DNA of 64,000 nucleotides from Rhodanobacter sp. (GTDB taxonomy: Bacteria; Pseudomonadota; Gammaproteobacteria; Xanthomonadales; Rhodanobacteraceae): the NCBI GenBank assembly GCA_040371205.1, contig AP031382.1:2167562-2231561 (forward strand), given 5' to 3'. Position numbers and translations under genes: made by a program. Under the pieces are notes generated by a model. The model saw only the letters and a program-made list of their open reading frames with translations. It did no database searches and was not told the DNA's origin. This document shows, piece by piece, positions 25,079-34,858 of the stretch; positions within the stretch are counted from its first letter, which is position 1, and each line of letters begins with the position of its first letter.

Positions 25079-27508
25079 TCAGGAGCCGGCATGCCCGGCA
25101 CCGGGCGGGAAGGACGGTGGTGCGTCACGCAAGTCGCTGCCCCAGGTCTTGTCCGGCGTCGCCTGCAGCGAGAAGCGCAGTTGGCCGCCGTGCGCGACGA
25201 ACGTCGTCGGCAGCCACGGACGCGTGTACGGCTTGCCGTCGACCTGCAGGGCATGCACGTAGGGCGTGTCGGCCGATGCACCGGGCGCATCGATCGCCAC
25301 GTCGCCACCGCTGCCGCGGACGACAGCCCGCTCGAACAGCGGGCTGCCCACGACCAGGTCCGCGCTGCCGGGAATCTCGGGATAAAGCCCCAGCGCCGAC
25401 CACACGTACCAGGACGACATCTCGCCCAGATCGTCGTTGCCGGGAATGCCGTCGGGCGCGTTCTTCCACAGTGCATTGACCACTGCGCGCACGGTCGCCT
25501 GGGTCTTGTACGGCTGGCCGGCGAAATCGTAGAGCCAGGGCGTCTCCACCGACGGCTCGTTGTTGAGTTCCGCATGCAGCGGCCCGGCGTTGGTGAAGGC
25601 CCAGCGCCCCTTGTCATCGTGGAAGAAGCGATCCAGCCGCGCTGCCGCCTTGGCGTGGCCGCCCATCGCGTCGAACAGGCCATGCAGGTCGAACGGCACC
25701 ATCCACACGTACACCGCCGCGCTGGCCTCGACGAAGCCGTCGTCGGTGGACGGCGCGAAGGCCGGCCAGCTGCCGTCGGCGTTGCGGTTCTGGATGTAGC
25801 CGCCATCGGGCGCGGCCTTGGGGTTGAACAGGTTGCGCCAGTAGCCGGCACGCGCGAGAAAGCGCTGCTGCCCTGCCCCGTCCCCCACATCGGCGGCGAG
25901 TTCGGACAGCGCGAAATCCGCCGTCGCATCCTCCAGCGTTTCGGCGGCGCCACCCCAGGCATGCGACTGGGTGGCGATGTAGTGCAGCTTCAACCACTGG
26001 TCCAGCGACGGGCGCTCGCCCACGCACTCCACATTGCAGCCCGCATCGGATTCGTCGTGCGCCGTCGGCACGGTGGCAGCGTGGACCAGCGAGGCGTAGG
26101 CACCGCGCAGGTCGAAGCCTCTTCCGCCGAACGCGTAGACGTCCGCCAGCGCGGGCACCGCGGGATCGCCGCTCATCACGTGGGTACCGCCGCTGTTGTG
26201 CGTCCAGCGGTCCCATTCGCCGTGATTCTGTTGCGCCTGGTTGTAGAGCGACTGCGCGATGTCGCTGCCCACGTTCGGCATCAGCCAGGTCACCAGTTGC
26301 AGCTGCGAGCGGTACACATCCCAGCCGGAGAAGTTGGCGTACTGCGCCTGCTGGCCACCCTGCACGCGATGGATCTTCTGGTCGAAACCGCGGTATTCGC
26401 CGTCGACGTCGCTGAACACGTTCGGGTGCAGCAGGCTGTGGTAAAGCGCGGTGTAGAACACCGTGTGCTGGTCGGCCGTGCCGCCCTGGATGCGGATCCG
26501 GCCAAGCGCCCGGTTCCACGCCTCGCGTGCCTTCGCGCGGATGTCCGACAGCGTGGCGCCAGCCGGGATCTCCGCGTCGAGATTGGCGCGCGCATTGGCC
26601 AGGCTCACGTAGGAAATGCCGACGCGCATCTGCACCGGGCCCTTGCGCGGCTCGAACGACACCCACACACCGGAGCCCTTGCCCGCGCTCGGAAAGCCCT
26701 TGGCGTCATAGCCGGTGCCGCCGCGCGCAGCGTCCGCACCCTTGCGCACCGTTGCATCCTGCCAGGCACCGGTGGCGCTGAACGGTTGATCGAACCGGGC
26801 CACGAAGTAGAGCGTGTAATAGCTGCGCTGGTCGGCCTTGGAGAGGTAACCGCAGAAATTGCCGCTGGTCACCGAGCCGCTGATGCTCCGCTGCGCACGG
26901 TCAATGCGGGCCGACGCCGCGCTGCTGCCGACTTCAGAGTCCGACGCCCTGATCAGCAGGCTCGCCGGCTTGCCCGCGGGAAAGGCGAAGCGCGCGATGC
27001 CGCTGTGCATCGCTGCCACCAGTTCCACCTGCACGCCATTGGCCAACGCGACTTGGTAATCGCCCGGCGCCGCGCGTTCTCCGGCATGGCTGAAATCGGC
27101 GGCGTAACGCGTGTCGCCGGCATCCGTCGAAGGCGACGCAGTCACCGGCAGCGTGACCGGCATCACCGGGACATCGCCGCTCGCACCGGCACAACCCGCA
27201 CCAGAAAGGTGGGTCAGGCTGAAACCGCGGATGCGCGTGGCGTCGTACTGGTAGCCGCTGGGCGAGGCCGTGCGCGTGTGATGCCCGCGCGTGTTCTCCG
27301 GGCTCCACTGCAGCATGCCGAACGGCATCACCGCGCCAGGGTAGGTGTTGCCGCCGTTGCTGCTGCCGATCAACGGATTGACCGCATCCGCCGGCGGCGT
27401 ATCCGTTGCCATCGCGCAGACCGCCGTCATCGCAAGCAGGCCCGGTACGAGCAGGCATGCGGGAAGGGAAAATTTCGGCGTGATGCGACCCCGCTTGCGC
27501 ATGGGCAT
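25079..27508 (-). CDS. GH92 family alpha-mannosidase, secreted
   Basis: 809 residues. The signal peptide covers about the first 37 residues (ACLLVPGLLAMTAVCAMA). The mature start VNPLIGSSNGGNTYPGAVMPFGMLQWSP and the later FSGWDVYRSQ, YIGNDDLGEMSSWY-like (GNDDLGEMSSWYVWSALGLYP) and PGSADLVVGSPLFE motifs are those of GH92. These Ca-dependent exo-enzymes mostly cleave alpha-1,2-mannosides from N-glycans or mannans. Linkage specificity cannot be read from the sequence. An AAGGGG sits 9 bp before the ATG. An 18-bp palindrome lies in its promoter region. Confidence 0.93.
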   Translation of the reverse strand: MPMRKRGRITPKFSLPACLLVPGLLAMTAVCAMATDTPPADAVNPLIGSSNGGNTYPGAVMPFGMLQWSPENTRGHHTRTASPSGYQYDATRIRGFSLTHLSGAGCAGASGDVPVMPVTLPVTASPSTDAGDTRYAADFSHAGERAAPGDYQVALANGVQVELVAAMHSGIARFAFPAGKPASLLIRASDSEVGSSAASARIDRAQRSISGSVTSGNFCGYLSKADQRSYYTLYFVARFDQPFSATGAWQDATVRKGADAARGGTGYDAKGFPSAGKGSGVWVSFEPRKGPVQMRVGISYVSLANARANLDAEIPAGATLSDIRAKAREAWNRALGRIRIQGGTADQHTVFYTALYHSLLHPNVFSDVDGEYRGFDQKIHRVQGGQQAQYANFSGWDVYRSQLQLVTWLMPNVGSDIAQSLYNQAQQNHGEWDRWTHNSGGTHVMSGDPAVPALADVYAFGGRGFDLRGAYASLVHAATVPTAHDESDAGCNVECVGERPSLDQWLKLHYIATQSHAWGGAAETLEDATADFALSELAADVGDGAGQQRFLARAGYWRNLFNPKAAPDGGYIQNRNADGSWPAFAPSTDDGFVEASAAVYVWMVPFDLHGLFDAMGGHAKAAARLDRFFHDDKGRWAFTNAGPLHAELNNEPSVETPWLYDFAGQPYKTQATVRAVVNALWKNAPDGIPGNDDLGEMSSWYVWSALGLYPEIPGSADLVVGSPLFERAVVRGSGGDVAIDAPGASADTPYVHALQVDGKPYTRPWLPTTFVAHGGQLRFSLQATPDKTWGSDLRDAPPSFPPGAGHAGS

Positions 27509-27538
27509 GGATGGCGTCCCCTTGAGGCGATGACTGGA

Positions 27539-27556
27539 CTTTAGATCGATCTAAAG
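27539..27556. promoter_or_regulatory. 18-bp perfect palindrome, probable LacI-type operator of the GH92 operon
   Basis: CTTTAGATCGATCTAAAG is a perfect palindrome with a central CG, the usual shape of LacI-family operators. It lies 30 bp before the GH92 ATG and just downstream of a possible -10 box (TATAGA, 27573-27568 on the minus strand), so a bound repressor would block the start site. No LacI gene lies in the window. Confidence 0.65.
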
Positions 27557-27780
27557 GAAGATCCGAATCTATACCCAAGGCATCTCGGAAATCCAGTTGC
27601 ACAGCAGCATGGCGGATGCCGGCACCCGGATTGCAGATCGCAACTTGGGGATGCGGATGCCGGCAAACGGCATGCGAAATACCGGCCCGCTGTCAGCGTG
27701 ATCCGATCTTTCGGACCGTGCAGGAACACAGGCTGGAACGCCACACCTGTGGCGCAGCACAGCCGCGCAACGGCATCGCT

Positions 27781-28182
27781 TCAAGTGCCGGCGCGGTAAT
27801 CCTGGTAGGACTTCTCTTCCACCAGCTGCGAGCCGAGCTTGAGGTTGATCTCGCGCTTCACCGCCGCACGCTCGTCGTTGCGGAAATACACCGAACGCGC
27901 CAGCTCGATGAATTCGGCATCGAAGGCCTGCGCCTTTTCCTTCAGGCGGATTTCGTCTTCGATGTCCCACAGCAGCTCGTTCACCGCGAGCAGGCGCGCG
28001 CGCTCGTCGCCGATGTCGGTCTTCGAGGCGGGATGCGCCGCCCAGGTGGCGTTGAGCAGGTCGAGCTCGGTGCGCACGTTGGCCAGCTTGGCGGGATCGC
28101 CGATGCGCTGCGACTTGATTTCGAGGATGGTGATCTTGTCGATCAGCTCGCCGTAGGACACCGGGGTCTGGATGAGGCTCAT
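27781..28182 (-). CDS. DUF6165 family protein
   Basis: 133 residues starting MSLIQTPVSYGELIDKITIL, a compact all-helical, charged protein without signal peptide or membrane helix. The N-terminal SYGELIDKITILEIK segment is the conserved part of DUF6165. The function is unknown. It lies 15 bp after the ammonia-lyase gene and is presumably co-transcribed with it and hisS. Confidence 0.8.
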   Translation of the reverse strand: MSLIQTPVSYGELIDKITILEIKSQRIGDPAKLANVRTELDLLNATWAAHPASKTDIGDERARLLAVNELLWDIEDEIRLKEKAQAFDAEFIELARSVYFRNDERAAVKREINLKLGSQLVEEKSYQDYRAGT

Positions 28183-28197
28183 GGTTCGCTCCGAGGT

Positions 28198-30099
28198 TCA
28201 GGCCGCGTGCGCAGGGTGGAAAGCGCCCTGGCGCACGAGTTCGCAAATGGTGCTCACGTCGCCGTCCAGCGCGCGGTCGCGATGCAGGAAGCCGATGTGC
28301 CGACGCAGCGTGGCGTGGGCGCGGCGCACGTCCTCGCCGGCATGGAAATCGCTGCTGGCGGCCAGCGCCTCGGCCAGTTGCCGCGCTTCGGCGACGAACT
28401 GCTCATGGTGCGGCTGGCCTTCGCGCGGCGCATTGGAAACCTTCGCTGCCAGCGCCTGCCAGCCACCGCGCTGCGCGAGGCGGCGCGCGGCGTTGAGCAT
28501 TTCCTGGCGGTAGTCCAGCGCCTGCGCGGCGGTGTACAGCTCCAGCGCGATCACGTGGCCGAGGTCCTCCATCATCTCCAGCACATGGCGCGCCTCGTTG
28601 GCGCCCATCGAGACGTGGTCCTCGGCGTTGGCGCTGGTCGGCACCGAATACACGCTGGCGGGATGCGCGCGGGTGGCGAGGTCGTTGACCAGCGCCGCCG
28701 CGGTGTACTGCACGATCATGAAGCCGGAATCGGTGCCGTCTTCGTTGCCGCTGAGGAAGGCCGGCAGGCCGTCGTTGGTGGCCGGATCGACCAGCTTGTT
28801 GAGGCGGCGCTCGGAGATCGAGGCGAGCACCGGGATCGCCGCCTTCACGTAGCTCATCGCCAGCGCCAGCGGCATGCCGTGGAAGTGGCCAGCCGAGATC
28901 ACCTGCTCCTCGATGAAGCGCGCGCCCTCGGCGTCGGGGAAGATCAGCGGGTTGTCGGTGACCGCGTTCAACTCGATGTCGAACACGCGGCAGGCCTGCG
29001 CCCACGCGTCGCGCACCGCGCCGTGCACCTGCGGCATGCAGCGCAGGCAGTAGGCGTCCTGCGGCTGGTGCTTCTTGCCGCCCTTGAACGGCAGGAAGCG
29101 CGCGTAGAACGCCTCGCGGCCATGGCGCTGGTTGGCCGGCACCCAGTCCCAGCCGATGTCGAAGCTGAGCGACTGGTCGTCCGGCTCGCTCCACGCCTCG
29201 GCCGTCCACGGCTTGAAGCGCGGCACGAGGTGGTAGGGGATGTCGAGCAAGGTGGAACCCTGCAGCAGCTCGCGCACGTGCGCGGCCACGGAAACCTGGC
29301 CCGGATGCGGACGCAGCTCGTGCACCTCGGGGCGCAGCGCGCCGCTGCGGCCGGCGAAGGCGTCCAGCGTCATCGAAGCGGCAAGGTCGGCGGCATCGAG
29401 CAGGCGCTCCAGGTCGTACAGCGCCAGCGTGCCGGTGGCCAGCATTTGCGCCGTGCCGTTGTTGAGCGCCAGGCCTTCCTTGAACGACAGGCGCACGGGC
29501 TCCAGGCCCGCTCGCTTCAGCGCCTCGCCGCCCGACAGGCGCTCGCCCTCGTAGAACGCCTCGCCGCCGCCCAGCAGCACGATGGCCAGGTGCGAGAGCG
29601 GCGCGAGGTCGCCGCTGGCGCCCACCGAGCCCTTCTCCGGCACCACCGGCACCACGCCCGCATTGAGCATCGCGGCCAGCGCTTGCAGCGTGGACACGCG
29701 GATGCCGGAGTGCCCGCGCATCAGGGTGTTGATGCGGATCGCGAGCATCGCGCGCACCACATCCGCGCCAAACGGCTTGCCCACGCACACCGCGTGGGTG
29801 GTGATGAGGTTGTGCTGCAGCTCTTCCAGCAGGGTGCCTTCCGGCACCTCGGCGCGGCTGCCCGGCAGTTCGTCGCGCACGCGGTGCGCGCCCAGCAACT
29901 TGTCGGCGTTGCTGCCGAAACCGGTGGTGACGCCGTAGGTCGGTTCGCCGCAGTTGACCTTGTCGGCAAGGAAATCCGCCGCGCGCTGGACGCGCGCCAA
30001 TTGCTTCGCGTCCAGCGCCACCCTGGCGCCGTCGCGTGCCACCGCCACCAGCTGTGCCCGCGTGAGGCTGCTGCCGTCGAGAAGAATGGTTTCGCTCAC
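28198..30099 (-). CDS. Aromatic amino acid ammonia-lyase (HAL/PAL family), enlarged
   Basis: 633 residues from the GTG at 30099, which has GGAG five bases upstream; another GTG lies at 30135. The MIO-forming triad is ASG in GSVGASGDLAPLSH, the catalytic Tyr is in TYGVTTGFGSNAD, and NPLIF follows. At the selectivity position the sequence is TTH, closer to histidine lyases (SH) than to TAL (HL) or PAL (FL). It is over 100 residues longer than HutH because of an insert of roughly 60 residues after HVRELLQGST and a C-terminal extension. It is not in a hut cluster; substrate is open. Confidence 0.85.
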   Translation of the reverse strand: MSETILLDGSSLTRAQLVAVARDGARVALDAKQLARVQRAADFLADKVNCGEPTYGVTTGFGSNADKLLGAHRVRDELPGSRAEVPEGTLLEELQHNLITTHAVCVGKPFGADVVRAMLAIRINTLMRGHSGIRVSTLQALAAMLNAGVVPVVPEKGSVGASGDLAPLSHLAIVLLGGGEAFYEGERLSGGEALKRAGLEPVRLSFKEGLALNNGTAQMLATGTLALYDLERLLDAADLAASMTLDAFAGRSGALRPEVHELRPHPGQVSVAAHVRELLQGSTLLDIPYHLVPRFKPWTAEAWSEPDDQSLSFDIGWDWVPANQRHGREAFYARFLPFKGGKKHQPQDAYCLRCMPQVHGAVRDAWAQACRVFDIELNAVTDNPLIFPDAEGARFIEEQVISAGHFHGMPLALAMSYVKAAIPVLASISERRLNKLVDPATNDGLPAFLSGNEDGTDSGFMIVQYTAAALVNDLATRAHPASVYSVPTSANAEDHVSMGANEARHVLEMMEDLGHVIALELYTAAQALDYRQEMLNAARRLAQRGGWQALAAKVSNAPREGQPHHEQFVAEARQLAEALAASSDFHAGEDVRRAHATLRRHIGFLHRDRALDGDVSTICELVRQGAFHPAHAA

Positions 30100-30159
30100 A
30101 AATGCTCCAACAGGTTGATGCAACGACTGCCGCACCTTGCGGCGCCGCAGCGAAGGGCT

Positions 30160-31533
30160 TCAGCCCATCGCCGCAGCCTGCTCCAGCTCCACCCGCAGCG
30201 TCTTCACCAGCTCGGCGCGCGCCACTTCGAACTGGTCGCCGCGGCGCAAGTCCTTCACGGTGACCGCGCCCTTGGCCAGCTCGTCCTCGCCCAGCACCAC
30301 GGCGAAGCGGATGCCCGCGCGGTCGGCGTACTTGAACTGCTTGCCGAGCTTGCCGCCTTCCAGCACCACCTCGGTGGCGATGCCGGCAGCGCGCAGTTCG
30401 CCGGCCAGCGCCAGGTACGCCGGCAACTGCGCCTCGTCCATCTGCGTGACCAGCACATCCACCGTGCTCTGCGCGGTGCCGACCAGGCCGGCCTCGCGCA
30501 GCTGCCAGTACAGGCGGCTGAGGCCGATGGAAATGCCCACGCCGGGCAGGTGCGACTTGGTGTACTGGCCGGCGAGGTTCTCGTAGCGGCCGCCCGAACA
30601 GATCGAGCCGATCTGCGGATGCTCGTTGAGCGTGGTCTCGTAGACGGTGCCGGTGTAGTAGTCCAGTCCGCGCGCGATGGAGAAATTCAGCGCGAAATGC
30701 GATTCCGGCACGCCGAGGGCGTGGATCAGGCCCAGCACTTCCTTCAGTTCGGCACGCCCCTGCTCCAGCGCCTCGCTGCCCGAACCCAGCGCGTCGAGCT
30801 TGCCGAGCGCATCCTGCAGCGAGGTCGAGCGGCTCTGCGAGAAATCGAGGATCTTCTGCGCCGTGTCCGCGCCCAGGCCGAACTGCGGGCCGGTGAGGGT
30901 GTCGCGCAGGTAATCCGCGCCGCGCTTGTCGAGCTTGTCCACTTCGCGCAGCACCAGGGTCTGCATCTCGCCGTCGACGATGCCCAGGCTTTCGTAGAAG
31001 CCGCGGATCAGCTTGCGGTTGTTGATCTGGATGGTGAACGCGCCGATGTTCAGTTCGCGGAACACGCTGTAGATCACCGCCGGCAGCTCGGCGTCGTAGC
31101 GCACCGACAGGCTGTCCTTGCCGATCACGTCGATGTCGCACTGGTAGAACTCGCGGAAGCGGCCGCGCTGCGCGCGCTCGCCGCGGTACACGCGCTGCAT
31201 CTGGTAGCGGCGGAACGGGAAGCTCAGCTCGCGCTCGTGCTCGGCCACGTAGCGCGCCAAGGGCACGGTGAGATCGAAGCGCAGCGCCAGGTCCGGCTTC
31301 TCGCCCTGCTCCAGCGCACCGGTGGACTGCACGAAGTACACCTGTCGTTCGGTCTCGCCGCCGGTCTTGGTCAGCAGCACATCGGCGTATTCGATCGCCG
31401 GCGTCTCCACCGGCAGGAAACCGAAGCGCTCGTAGTTGCGCCGGATGGTGTCGAGCATGCGCTGGAACGCGATCTGGTCGAGCGGCAACAGCTCGAGCAC
31501 GCCGGGCATGGTGCGGGCCGGGGTAAGCGCCAT
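30160..31533 (-). CDS. hisS: Histidine--tRNA ligase
   Basis: 457 residues of a class II synthetase. Motif 2 is [20 protein letters not shown], the histidine-binding motif is [13 protein letters not shown], and the C-terminal anticodon domain begins near 365 ([13 protein letters not shown]). It charges tRNA-His. The ATG at 31533 has AGAGG upstream; the frame is open 39 codons further but that part is unlike the family. It is the first gene of a unit with the ammonia-lyase and DUF6165 gene. Confidence 0.96.
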   Translation of the reverse strand: MALTPARTMPGVLELLPLDQIAFQRMLDTIRRNYERFGFLPVETPAIEYADVLLTKTGGETERQVYFVQSTGALEQGEKPDLALRFDLTVPLARYVAEHERELSFPFRRYQMQRVYRGERAQRGRFREFYQCDIDVIGKDSLSVRYDAELPAVIYSVFRELNIGAFTIQINNRKLIRGFYESLGIVDGEMQTLVLREVDKLDKRGADYLRDTLTGPQFGLGADTAQKILDFSQSRSTSLQDALGKLDALGSGSEALEQGRAELKEVLGLIHALGVPESHFALNFSIARGLDYYTGTVYETTLNEHPQIGSICSGGRYENLAGQYTKSHLPGVGISIGLSRLYWQLREAGLVGTAQSTVDVLVTQMDEAQLPAYLALAGELRAAGIATEVVLEGGKLGKQFKYADRAGIRFAVVLGEDELAKGAVTVKDLRRGDQFEVARAELVKTLRVELEQAAAMG

Positions 31534-31627
31534 GGAAACCTCTGAGTACGGTGAACGATTCGCCGCGCGGCGACAGCCGCCAAGATTAACAGATGGCCCC
31601 GCAGCCTCCGCGCATGCCCGCACCCTG

Positions 31628-31656
31628 TTGCCAAGCCCCGCCGCCGTCATTAAGAT
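31628..31656 (+). promoter_or_regulatory. sigma70 promoter of tRNA-Pro
   Basis: TTGCCA (31628-31633) and TAAGAT (31651-31656) are separated by exactly 17 bp. Transcription would start near 31663, about 6 nt before the mature tRNA. The match in sequence, spacing and position makes this one of the clearer promoters in the window. Confidence 0.75.
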
Positions 31657-31668
31657 ACGCGGCTCCCA

Positions 31669-31745
31669 CGGGGTGTAGCTCAGCCTGGTAGAGCGCTACG
31701 TTCGGGACGTAGAAGTCGCAGGTTCAAATCCTGTCTCCCCGACCA
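31669..31745 (+). tRNA. tRNA-Pro (anticodon CGG)
   Basis: 77 nt with an encoded CCA end. The anticodon stem CTACG/CGTAG closes the loop TTCGGGA, giving anticodon CGG, which reads CCG. The discriminator A and the C1-G72 pair are normal for bacterial tRNA-Pro. In the acceptor stem (CGGGGTG/CTCCCCG) position 6 is T against T, a mismatch. The T arm GCAGGTTCAAATCCTGT has one G-T pair. A terminator follows. Confidence 0.96.
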
Positions 31746-31750
31746 AGTTG

Positions 31751-31786
31751 CAACGATAAGCCGGCCTTGCGCCGGCTTTTTCGTTG
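31751..31786 (+). terminator. Rho-independent terminator after tRNA-Pro
   Basis: A hairpin with the GC core GCCGGC/GCCGGC flanked by CAACGA/TCGTTG arms with a small bulge, and a TTTTT run in the descending arm. It is placed 6 bp after the tRNA. On the other strand it lies about 20 bp beyond the DUF455 gene stop and could serve it too. Confidence 0.75.
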
Positions 31787-31804
31787 CCCGCTCTCGTGCC
31801 GGCC

Positions 31805-32614
31805 TCATCCCGCCACGGCCAGCACCGCCAGCCGGTCCAGCTCGGCTTCGACGAAGCCGGCCTCCAGCCGCGCAGGCCGGTTGAACGGGCCTCGCAGACT
31901 CACGCCCATGTAGCTGCGCAGCAGCTCGAAGAAGTGTTCGACGGGATCGACGCCGTCGCGTTCGCAGCACCAGCGGTACCAGCGCGTGCCGGCGGCGACG
32001 TGGGCCACTTCCTCGCGCAGGATCACTTCCAGCACCGCGATGGTGGATTCGTCGCCGGCGTGGCGCAGGCGCTCGATCATGCCGGGCGTTACGTCCAGCC
32101 CGCGCGCCTCCAGCACGCGCGGCACCAGCGCCATGCGCGCGATGTCGGAGTGCGCGGTTTTTTCGGCCATCTCCCATAGGCCGTTGTGCGCGTCGAAGTC
32201 GCCGTAGGCGTAGCCCAGTTCGGCCAGCCGCGCGGAGAGCAGCGCGAAGTGGCGCGCCTCGTCGTGCGCGCAACGCGCCCAGTCGCGGTAGTAACCGTCG
32301 GGCATGCCGCGGAAACGGTAGACCGCGTCCCACGCGAGGTTGATCGCGTTGAACTCGATGTGGGCCACCGCATGCACCAGCGCGGCGCGGCCTTCGGCGC
32401 TGCCGAGGCCGCGCTGCGGCACCTGGCGGGCGCTGACCAGTCGCGGTTTCTCAGGGCGACCGGGCGCGGCTATGGGTTCGGGCAGCGGCGCGCAGGCATC
32501 GGGGCGCAACTCGCCCGCTTGCACGGCGGCCCATGCGGCATGGGTGAGGCGGAGTTTTTCGGCCGGATCGGTGGCAGCCAGGCAGGCCTGGGCGATCGTG
32601 TGGAGGCTGGTCAT
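31805..32614 (-). CDS. Ferritin-like DUF455 protein
   Basis: 269 residues. Several helices carry paired Glu/His metal-ligand motifs: VAHIEFNAINLAW, HDEARHFALL and ILREEVAHVAAGTRWY. This matches the di-iron ferritin-like fold of DUF455 proteins. Some relatives are tRNA-modifying (MiaE-like) hydroxylases, but the reaction here is not known. The start at 32614 was chosen because the 11 codons before it lack conserved features. It follows purF with a 73-bp gap that contains a repeat-like segment. Confidence 0.85.
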   Translation of the reverse strand: MTSLHTIAQACLAATDPAEKLRLTHAAWAAVQAGELRPDACAPLPEPIAAPGRPEKPRLVSARQVPQRGLGSAEGRAALVHAVAHIEFNAINLAWDAVYRFRGMPDGYYRDWARCAHDEARHFALLSARLAELGYAYGDFDAHNGLWEMAEKTAHSDIARMALVPRVLEARGLDVTPGMIERLRHAGDESTIAVLEVILREEVAHVAAGTRWYRWCCERDGVDPVEHFFELLRSYMGVSLRGPFNRPARLEAGFVEAELDRLAVLAVAG

Positions 32615-32687
32615 GGGAATGGTCGCAAGATCGGCCCCTCGCCCCAACCCTCGCCCCGAAGGAGAGAGGGGGAAAAGCCCCGCGAGG

Positions 32688-34163
32688 TCACGCGCTGCGG
32701 CGCGCGGCCTTGGCGTCGTCCGAACGCAGCATCTCGATCTGTTCGAGGTAGTGGCGGTCGAGTCCGGTGATGTATTCGCCGTTGAAGCAGGAGGCGTCGA
32801 ACTGCTCCAGCGATTCGTTGCCGTCCTGCACCGCCCACACCAGGTCCTTGAGGTCTTGGTAGATCAGCCAGTCGGCGCCGAGCATCTGCTGCACTTCGTG
32901 CTCGGTCTTGCCGGCGGCGACCAGCTCGGTGGCCGAGGGCATGTCGATGCCGTACACGTTGGGGTAGCGCACCGGCGGCGCGGCGGAGGCGAAGAACACG
33001 TTCCTGGCGCCGGCGTCGCGCGCCATCTGGATGATCTGTTTCGACGTGGTGCCGCGCACGATGGAATCGTCCACCAGCAACACGTTCTTCTTGCGGAACT
33101 CCAGCTCCACCGGGTTGAGCTTGCGGCGCACCGATTTCACGCGGTCGCCCTGCCCCGGCATGATGAAGGTGCGGCCCACGTAGCGGTTCTTGACGAAGCC
33201 CTCGCGGAACGGCACGCCCAGCGCCTCGGCCAGCGCGCTGGCGGCGGTGCGCGCGGTGTCGGGGATCGGGATCACCGCGTCGATGCCGTGGTCCGGCCGC
33301 TCGCGCAGGATCTTCTCGGCCAGCTTCTGGCCCATGCGCAGGCGCGCCTTGTACACCGACACGTTCTCGATCATCGAGTCCGGCCGCGCCAGGTACACGT
33401 ACTCGAAGATGCACGGCGCGTGCGCCGCCTTCTCCGCGCAGTGCCGCGTGTGCAGTTGGCCGTCGTCGGTGATGAACACCGCCTCGCCCGGCGCCACGTC
33501 GCGCAGGCGCTTGAAGCCCAGCACGTCCAGCGCCACCGACTCGGAGGCCACCGCGTATTCGCGTCCTTCTGCGGTGACCCGCTCGCCCAGCACCAGCGGG
33601 CGGATGCCGTGCGGATCGCGGAACGCCAGCAGGCCGTAGCCCAGCACCAGCGCGATGCAGGCGTAGCCGCCGCGCGCGCGCGCATGCACCGCGGCCACCG
33701 CCTTGAAGATGTGGTCGGGGGTAAGCGCCATGCGCTCCTGGATCTGCAGCTCGTGCGCCAGCACGTTCAGCAGCACCTCGGAATCCGACTCGGTGTTGAT
33801 GTGGCGGCGGTCGCCTTCGAACATCTCCTTGCGCAAGGCCTCGGTGTTGACCAGGTTGCCGTTGTGCGCGAAGGCGATGCCGTAGGGCGAGTTGACGTAG
33901 AACGGCTGCGCCTCCTCGGCGCCTTCCGAACCCGCCGTGGGGTAGCGGCAATGGCCGATGCCGATGCGGCCGCGCAGGCGGCTCATCGACGCCTGGTTGA
34001 ACACGTCGCGCACCAGGCCGTTGCCCTTGTGCAGGCGCAGCTTCGCGCCGTCCACGGTGGCGATGCCGGCCGCGTCCTGGCCGCGGTGCTGCAGCACGGT
34101 GAGGCCGTCGTAAAGCGCCGATGCCACTTCGGTGGTACCGACGATGCCGATGATTCCGCACAT
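32688..34163 (-). CDS. purF: Amidophosphoribosyltransferase PurF
   Basis: 491 residues. The start at 34163 is fixed because Cys2 (MCGIIGIVG) must be the N-terminal nucleophile of the glutaminase domain after Met removal. The glutaminase motif [12 protein letters not shown] is near residue 100, and the PRPP-binding motif [14 protein letters not shown] near 355. It catalyses the first committed step of purine synthesis. It is 13 bp downstream of cvpA, as in E. coli. Confidence 0.97.
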   Translation of the reverse strand: MCGIIGIVGTTEVASALYDGLTVLQHRGQDAAGIATVDGAKLRLHKGNGLVRDVFNQASMSRLRGRIGIGHCRYPTAGSEGAEEAQPFYVNSPYGIAFAHNGNLVNTEALRKEMFEGDRRHINTESDSEVLLNVLAHELQIQERMALTPDHIFKAVAAVHARARGGYACIALVLGYGLLAFRDPHGIRPLVLGERVTAEGREYAVASESVALDVLGFKRLRDVAPGEAVFITDDGQLHTRHCAEKAAHAPCIFEYVYLARPDSMIENVSVYKARLRMGQKLAEKILRERPDHGIDAVIPIPDTARTAASALAEALGVPFREGFVKNRYVGRTFIMPGQGDRVKSVRRKLNPVELEFRKKNVLLVDDSIVRGTTSKQIIQMARDAGARNVFFASAAPPVRYPNVYGIDMPSATELVAAGKTEHEVQQMLGADWLIYQDLKDLVWAVQDGNESLEQFDASCFNGEYITGLDRHYLEQIEMLRSDDAKAARRSA

Positions 34164-34176
34164 GATGGATGGCCTG

Positions 34177-34839
34177 CTAAGGAGAATGAGGTGATGGACG
34201 ATTCGAAGAAGAAGCGCTGGCGGCCGGAGCGGGCGAGCCGCCCGGGAGCTGCCTGCGCAGGGCATCGGTAACGATCGGCGAATCCAGCTGGGCGCGCACG
34301 ACGCTGGACACCGCGGCCGGGTTCAGGTGTTCGCGCAGCGCATCCTTCGCCTTGGCGGGATCCAGATGCTCGCGCACGCTCGGCGGCACCTGCTGGCCCA
34401 GCCAGATCGTGGCGTTCTGGAACGTCGGCAGCAGTACCGACTGCCGCCACAACGGATCGCGCGTCAGGCTGGTGAACTGGCACAGGAATACCAGCACGCA
34501 CACCAGCAGTGCGCCGCGCGCGAAACCGAACACCATGCCGAGCAGGCGGTCCGTGCCCGACAGGCCGGTGTTCACCAGCAACCGGTGCACGACGTAGCGC
34601 AGCACCGCGCCCAGCACCAGCACCAGCACGAAGCACAGCGCATAGCCCGCGGCCACGCGCAAGGCCGGCAGGGTGATCATGGTCAGCCGCGCGGACAGCG
34701 TGGGCCCGAGCAGCCAGGCCACCCAGAACGCTGCGATCCAGATCGCCAGCGCCAGCACCTCGGACACCAGCCCGCGCCACAGGCCGATCAGCACCGACAG
34801 GCCCAGCACGCCAAGTATCGTGTAGTCGATCCAGTTCAT
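34177..34839 (-). CDS. cvpA: CvpA family membrane protein
   Basis: 220 residues. The N-terminus [20 protein letters not shown] and four hydrophobic helices in the first 120 residues match CvpA. E. coli CvpA is linked to colicin V production and envelope stress; its molecular role is unsettled. The C-terminal 70 residues are polar and probably cytoplasmic. It is placed between the SPOR protein and purF, the conserved order. Confidence 0.93.
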   Translation of the reverse strand: MNWIDYTILGVLGLSVLIGLWRGLVSEVLALAIWIAAFWVAWLLGPTLSARLTMITLPALRVAAGYALCFVLVLVLGAVLRYVVHRLLVNTGLSGTDRLLGMVFGFARGALLVCVLVFLCQFTSLTRDPLWRQSVLLPTFQNATIWLGQQVPPSVREHLDPAKAKDALREHLNPAAVSSVVRAQLDSPIVTDALRRQLPGGSPAPAASASSSNRPSPHSP

Positions 34840-34858
34840 GGCCGGGCTGCCGATTCGA

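Noticed and set aside
24380-31545. Two very long plus-strand open frames (1054 and 1309 codons) opposite GH92 and opposite the hisS/lyase genes
   Set aside because: Both mirror confirmed minus-strand genes, have no plausible start signals and show low-complexity composition.
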